Program-made: the position numbers and the translations under genes | NCBI GenBank assembly: GCA_040756055.1 | Contig: JBFLZR010000005.1 | Location: forward strand, 219,501 to 283,500 | Origin: Candidatus Zixiibacteriota bacterium | GTDB taxonomy: Bacteria > Zixibacteria > MSB-5A5 > GN15 > FEB-12 | DNA: 64,000 nt | Reading direction: 5' to 3' | The notes under the pieces: generated by a model | Database searches by the model: none | What the model saw: only the letters and a program-made list of their open reading frames with translations | Told to the model about the DNA's origin: nothing | In this document: piece by piece, positions 61,072 through 64,000 of the stretch | Position numbering within the stretch: the stretch's first letter is position 1 | How the letters are laid out: the number at the start of each line of letters is the position of its first letter

Positions 61072-63411
61072 TTAGTCTTTATTGAGAGCTTTCCAATTCG
61101 CGTTAATGGCATCTAATTGCTGCGTGAGATAGCTCGACTCCGAATTCAACAGGCCCAGCGCCTCTTCCATAGCGTAAAACTGCTGGTATAGCGTCTGACG
61201 GCGGTACTCCAGGCGCTCATCAATATCAGCCACCTGCTCCACGAGCGTATCAATCTGGCTCTGGTAGGCCTTAATGCGCCGGTCGATGACACCGTCGCCC
61301 GACGCCGTCACGCTGTCCACATAGTCATACATGCGGGCCGCGACACCTTTGGTGATCGTAATAGTCCCCTCGGCGCCGCTCACCAGTTGCCCGGCCTCAA
61401 GCGTCACCTTTATCTTCAATCCTTCTGTGGTCGCGTTACCTTCCACTCCTTCGAGAAATTGACCTTTCCCCTCGGCCTCTTCGCCGTTAATGGTCCCGGC
61501 AACATCCAGACCTTCATGCGAAACACCGGTCGCCAGCCCCAGCAGGGTGTAGGCTGAGTTGGTCTGCGATGTAATCATCTCGATCTTGCTGCCCGTACCA
61601 TAGGTAGAGCTTTCGAAATTCAGATAGCCGGTGGTCGCGCCCGTCTCAATCCACTCTACCGTCATCCCGCGATTGCCAATCTTCGAATCAGCATCTATCT
61701 GATTCTGAATCTCACGGGCCAGTTCCGCACCGGAGGTATAAGTCCTGGCCGCCAGAATCAACTCGTTCGAAGTCAGCCCATCCACCTTGACGCGCAGACG
61801 ATTGTTGGTATTGCTGAGAGTAATACCGGAGGTCGACGGACTGGTAATACCACCGCCCTGAAATCTTCCGTGGGTCGCCACCTGGGTGATGTCAACCTCC
61901 AGCGCCTCGCCAATCTTTGTCTTCGAAGTCGACGACACGAATTCTATAAATGAACTCGATGAATCACCCGCGCTGGCGAACAGGCTGATAACATCGTCCA
62001 GATTGTTGCGAAGAGCGTTTTCCAGCTTCGAGGAATCACTGAGATACAACGTACCGTCGCCGTTGGTCCTTATGCCTATGGTCCGAAGCTGATTGTATTC
62101 CCCCTCGATACCGTCAATGACGGCGCTGATATTGCTACTGAGGGAATTCTGAAGACCCCACACCGTGAAATCGCCGAAAAGTATCCCCGCATCCTCGGAG
62201 TCTTCAGTATAGGAATTCTGCTCGTTAATATACTTAATAATGGCGTTGTATTTCGATATAAACGACTCGACCTGCTGCCTGACGCCCGTCGTGTCGAGGT
62301 CGGTGTTCACCGTCACACTCTCCCCCGGCTCGGTTTCGCGGGACACAGTCAAAGATAATCCGCCGATAAGATCATCGAATGAATTGGTATCCGACGTTAC
62401 AACGATAGGCGAACCGCTGCCGCCGCTCGAACCAAGGGTTATCCTTGCATCCGAAGCTTCCTGGAGAAGCGGTGAGAAGGTACTGACCTGAAACTGATCA
62501 CCGGCGGTCAGTGTGCCGGAAGAAAAATTCAGCGTAAGACCATCGGACCCATCCCCCACCAGCAACACCTCGGCATCGGCCTGGGTGACAATTATCGCTC
62601 CCGAATTGGTGCCATCGGTCCAGTTGAGAGTGATATTATCGCTGCCAATAGTCTGCGTCCCTGTACCACCCACCGTAAAGGTGTACACCTTGTTCTCGGA
62701 GCCGGTGAAAGCCGCCGTGCTCCCGAGTGATATCTGCGACGATGAGGATGAGTTCATCAGGACCGCTTCGGGAGAATCGAACGAGGAATTATTGAAATCG
62801 AGACCCTGCCCACCGGCCAGATCCGAGGTCACCGTAAAGCGGTTGGCCGCTCCCGGCTTGTCCGATGTCAAAATCATGCGATAGGAATTCGAATCGGAAC
62901 CGTCATTTATAATCGATGCCGTGACGCCTATCTTGGCGTCATTAATAGCATTTTTGATACCTAATAGAGAATTGTTCGATGAATCAATGGTAACTGTCCG
63001 GGTTGCCCCGCTTCCCACCTGTATGCTTATCGTGCCGGTGCCAAAGGCCGAAATGGAATCGCTGGAAATGCCCTGGCTGGCCAACTGCTGGTTGCGCGCC
63101 AGGGATAACACCCGTACATCATAAGAACCACTGCTCACCCGACCATCGGTAGTCGCTGTCAACACGCTTTCGTCGGAAACACTTACCGACGACTGCTCGA
63201 ACGTGCTGGTCTTTTTGAGTTTGCTCAGCTCTGTGCTCAGAGCCAGAAATTTTGCCTGAAGCGACTGGAAAGCAGAGATCACGGCCTGTTTTTGGACCTG
63301 CTCGTTTTCGAGCAAGTAGGCATTCTGCCGTTCGATTTCTATTATGCTGTTTATTAAGGTATCGTAATCGAGTCCGGAGTTTATTCCGGTTATGGAGACG
63401 GTGCCCGCCAT
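61072..63411 (-). CDS. fliD: Flagellar filament cap protein FliD, long form
   Basis: FliD caps the growing filament and inserts flagellin. The 779 residues exceed the usual 450-550. The N-terminal D0/D1 (MAGTVSITGINSGLDYDTLI) and hook IN-type motif (LLGIKNAINDAKIGVTASII, then SYRMILTSDKPGAAN) are normal, as is the C-terminal coil (LVEQVADIDERLEYRRQTLY). The extra length lies in the surface domains, which carry several Ser/Thr/Gly-rich beta repeats; these are the parts exposed at the filament tip. The ATG at 63411 has AGGAG upstream. It lies just downstream of flagellin. Confidence 0.95.
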   Translation of the reverse strand: MAGTVSITGINSGLDYDTLINSIIEIERQNAYLLENEQVQKQAVISAFQSLQAKFLALSTELSKLKKTSTFEQSSVSVSDESVLTATTDGRVSSGSYDVRVLSLARNQQLASQGISSDSISAFGTGTISIQVGSGATRTVTIDSSNNSLLGIKNAINDAKIGVTASIINDGSDSNSYRMILTSDKPGAANRFTVTSDLAGGQGLDFNNSSFDSPEAVLMNSSSSSQISLGSTAAFTGSENKVYTFTVGGTGTQTIGSDNITLNWTDGTNSGAIIVTQADAEVLLVGDGSDGLTLNFSSGTLTAGDQFQVSTFSPLLQEASDARITLGSSGGSGSPIVVTSDTNSFDDLIGGLSLTVSRETEPGESVTVNTDLDTTGVRQQVESFISKYNAIIKYINEQNSYTEDSEDAGILFGDFTVWGLQNSLSSNISAVIDGIEGEYNQLRTIGIRTNGDGTLYLSDSSKLENALRNNLDDVISLFASAGDSSSSFIEFVSSTSKTKIGEALEVDITQVATHGRFQGGGITSPSTSGITLSNTNNRLRVKVDGLTSNELILAARTYTSGAELAREIQNQIDADSKIGNRGMTVEWIETGATTGYLNFESSTYGTGSKIEMITSQTNSAYTLLGLATGVSHEGLDVAGTINGEEAEGKGQFLEGVEGNATTEGLKIKVTLEAGQLVSGAEGTITITKGVAARMYDYVDSVTASGDGVIDRRIKAYQSQIDTLVEQVADIDERLEYRRQTLYQQFYAMEEALGLLNSESSYLTQQLDAINANWKALNKD

Positions 63412-63473
63412 ATCAACTCCTGTAAAACTCAGACATCAATGTCATCTCATCAGAACATCTGCTGTTTATCTCC

Positions 63474-63500
63474 CCGGGGGAAGCGGTCGGCTTCCCCCGG
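63474..63500. terminator. Strong hairpin between fliC and fliD
   Basis: CCGGGGGAAGC (63474-63484) and GCTTCCCCCGG (63490-63500) form a perfect 11-bp stem with a five-base loop. No T-run follows on the minus strand, so it may stabilise the abundant flagellin mRNA or reduce readthrough, as opposed to being a strict terminator. Confidence 0.6.
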
Positions 63501-63516
63501 AGTATTTAAAGATGGC

Positions 63517-64000
63517 TTAGAACAACGACAGAACCACCTGCGGAAGCTGGTTAGCCTGAGCCAGCATCGAAGTACCGGCCTGGACCAGAATCTGATTCTT
63601 GGTGAATTCTGACATCTCTTCAGCCATGTCAGTGTCGCGAATCTGCGATTCAGAAGCCGTCAGGTTCTGAGCCGCAATCCTGAGGTTTCTCAGGTTGGAT
63701 TCCAGAGTGTTCTTCTGGAAGCTACCGAGAGTACCACGGGTCGTGGAAACCTCATTAATAGCCGCGTCGATAATCGACTGGGCATCCTGAGCGCCCTGTA
63801 CGGTGGTCACATCGATTTCGGACAGCGCACGGAACATGTTGTCGGAAAGACCGGTTCCGAGCGATGAAGCCGACATGTTGCGCAGACCGATGCTGGCGGT
63901 CTGACCGACGTTGGCGCCAATCTGGAAGACCAGCGACTGGTCGACGTTGTTGATGGTCTCGGTGCCGCCTTCGGAGGTCAGGCTGTAAAGCAGTCTGAGA
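63517..64000 (-). CDS. fliC: Flagellin, C-terminal part (5' end beyond window)
   Basis: The last 160 residues of a flagellin are present and the frame runs off the right edge. The C-terminal D1/D0 helices are typical: GTLGSFQKNTLESNLRNLRI, SQIRDTDMAEEMSEFTKNQI, and the end AQANQLPQVVLSLF. The upstream part (LRLLYSLTSEGG to VFQIGANVGQTASIGLRNM) also fits the D1 strand-helix region. The filament is a polymer of this protein. Confidence 0.96.
   Translation of the reverse strand, partial: LRLLYSLTSEGGTETINNVDQSLVFQIGANVGQTASIGLRNMSASSLGTGLSDNMFRALSEIDVTTVQGAQDAQSIIDAAINEVSTTRGTLGSFQKNTLESNLRNLRIAAQNLTASESQIRDTDMAEEMSEFTKNQILVQAGTSMLAQANQLPQVVLSLF

Noticed and set aside
1-64000. CRISPR arrays, insertion sequences, att sites, rRNA operons
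   Set aside because: No regularly spaced repeats, transposase or integrase motifs, or rRNA-like sequence were seen on either strand.

Overview
The window looks like chromosomal DNA of a flagellated, double-membrane (diderm) bacterium of the FCB side of the tree, most like candidate phylum Zixibacteria or a close relative. This placement is an inference from gene content, not from a marker-gene tree. Supporting signs are a secreted M14 carboxypeptidase ending in dockerin repeats, two large exported proteins ending in FlgD-Ig/Por-secretion-like C-terminal domains, a PorV-like outer-membrane protein, a DUF4384/PEGA-like protein, and a 31-residue ribosomal protein of the AURKAIP1/COX24 type. MutL carries the endonuclease motifs of bacteria without MutH, although only this window could be checked for mutH. 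No rRNA, CRISPR array, insertion sequence or phage gene was seen.

Layout. 1-12.2 kb: hrcA (cut by the left edge, with a CIRCE-like operator), then envelope and secreted proteins (DUF4384, Fn3 lipoprotein, beta-barrel, leucine-rich-repeat lipoprotein, a DJ-1/PfpI plus beta-propeller lipoprotein, an M14-dockerin peptidase) and a sigma-54 response regulator. 12.4-19 kb: purD-purE, a TPR protein, a triple-repeat secreted protein and a propeller/cohesin-like protein. 19.1-30.9 kb (minus strand): lapA-lapB-SPOR protein-mutS-mutL-miaA-MltD-like transglycosylase-sppA, followed by HU and the tiny ribosomal protein. 31-37.2 kb: an exopolysaccharide block (Wza, Wzz, TPR, BY-kinase, XrtA-type deacetylase). 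37.4-41.9 kb: a signalling block (diguanylate cyclase, STAS anti-sigma antagonist, kinase-sensor-phosphatase fusion) with a hidden reading frame behind an A10 run. 41.9-47.5 kb: PorV/TPR outer-membrane protein and a 1,257-residue exported protein. 47.8-58.7 kb: folD, ymdB, rny, zapA, a ZapB-like protein, pheT, pheS, rplT, rpmI, infC, thrS and tRNA-Val. 58.9-64 kb: an HDOD protein, FlgM-like, FlgN-like, fliS, fliD and the 3' part of flagellin.

How they may work together. The EPS block and the adjacent diguanylate cyclase suggest c-di-GMP-linked matrix production. The STAS protein and the RsbW/SpoIIE-type fusion form most of a partner-switch circuit, but no sigma factor lies nearby. The flagellar end combines filament assembly (FliD, FliS, FlgN) with a probable anti-sigma-28 factor. 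The translation cluster keeps the widespread thrS-infC-rpmI-rplT-pheS-pheT order. Several genes need starts other than ATG: infC appears to begin at AUA, and a 94-codon frame at 39079-39363 has no ATG, GTG or TTG before its 39th codon.

The most interesting candidate is at 39.1-41.9 kb. A STAS protein ends in a dnaX-type slippery A-AAA-AAG run that can shift translation into a basic, helix-turn-helix-like frame. It sits beside an anti-sigma kinase fused to a membrane sensor and a PP2C phosphatase. Together they could be a partner switch whose output is a DNA-binding antagonist, not only a free sigma factor.
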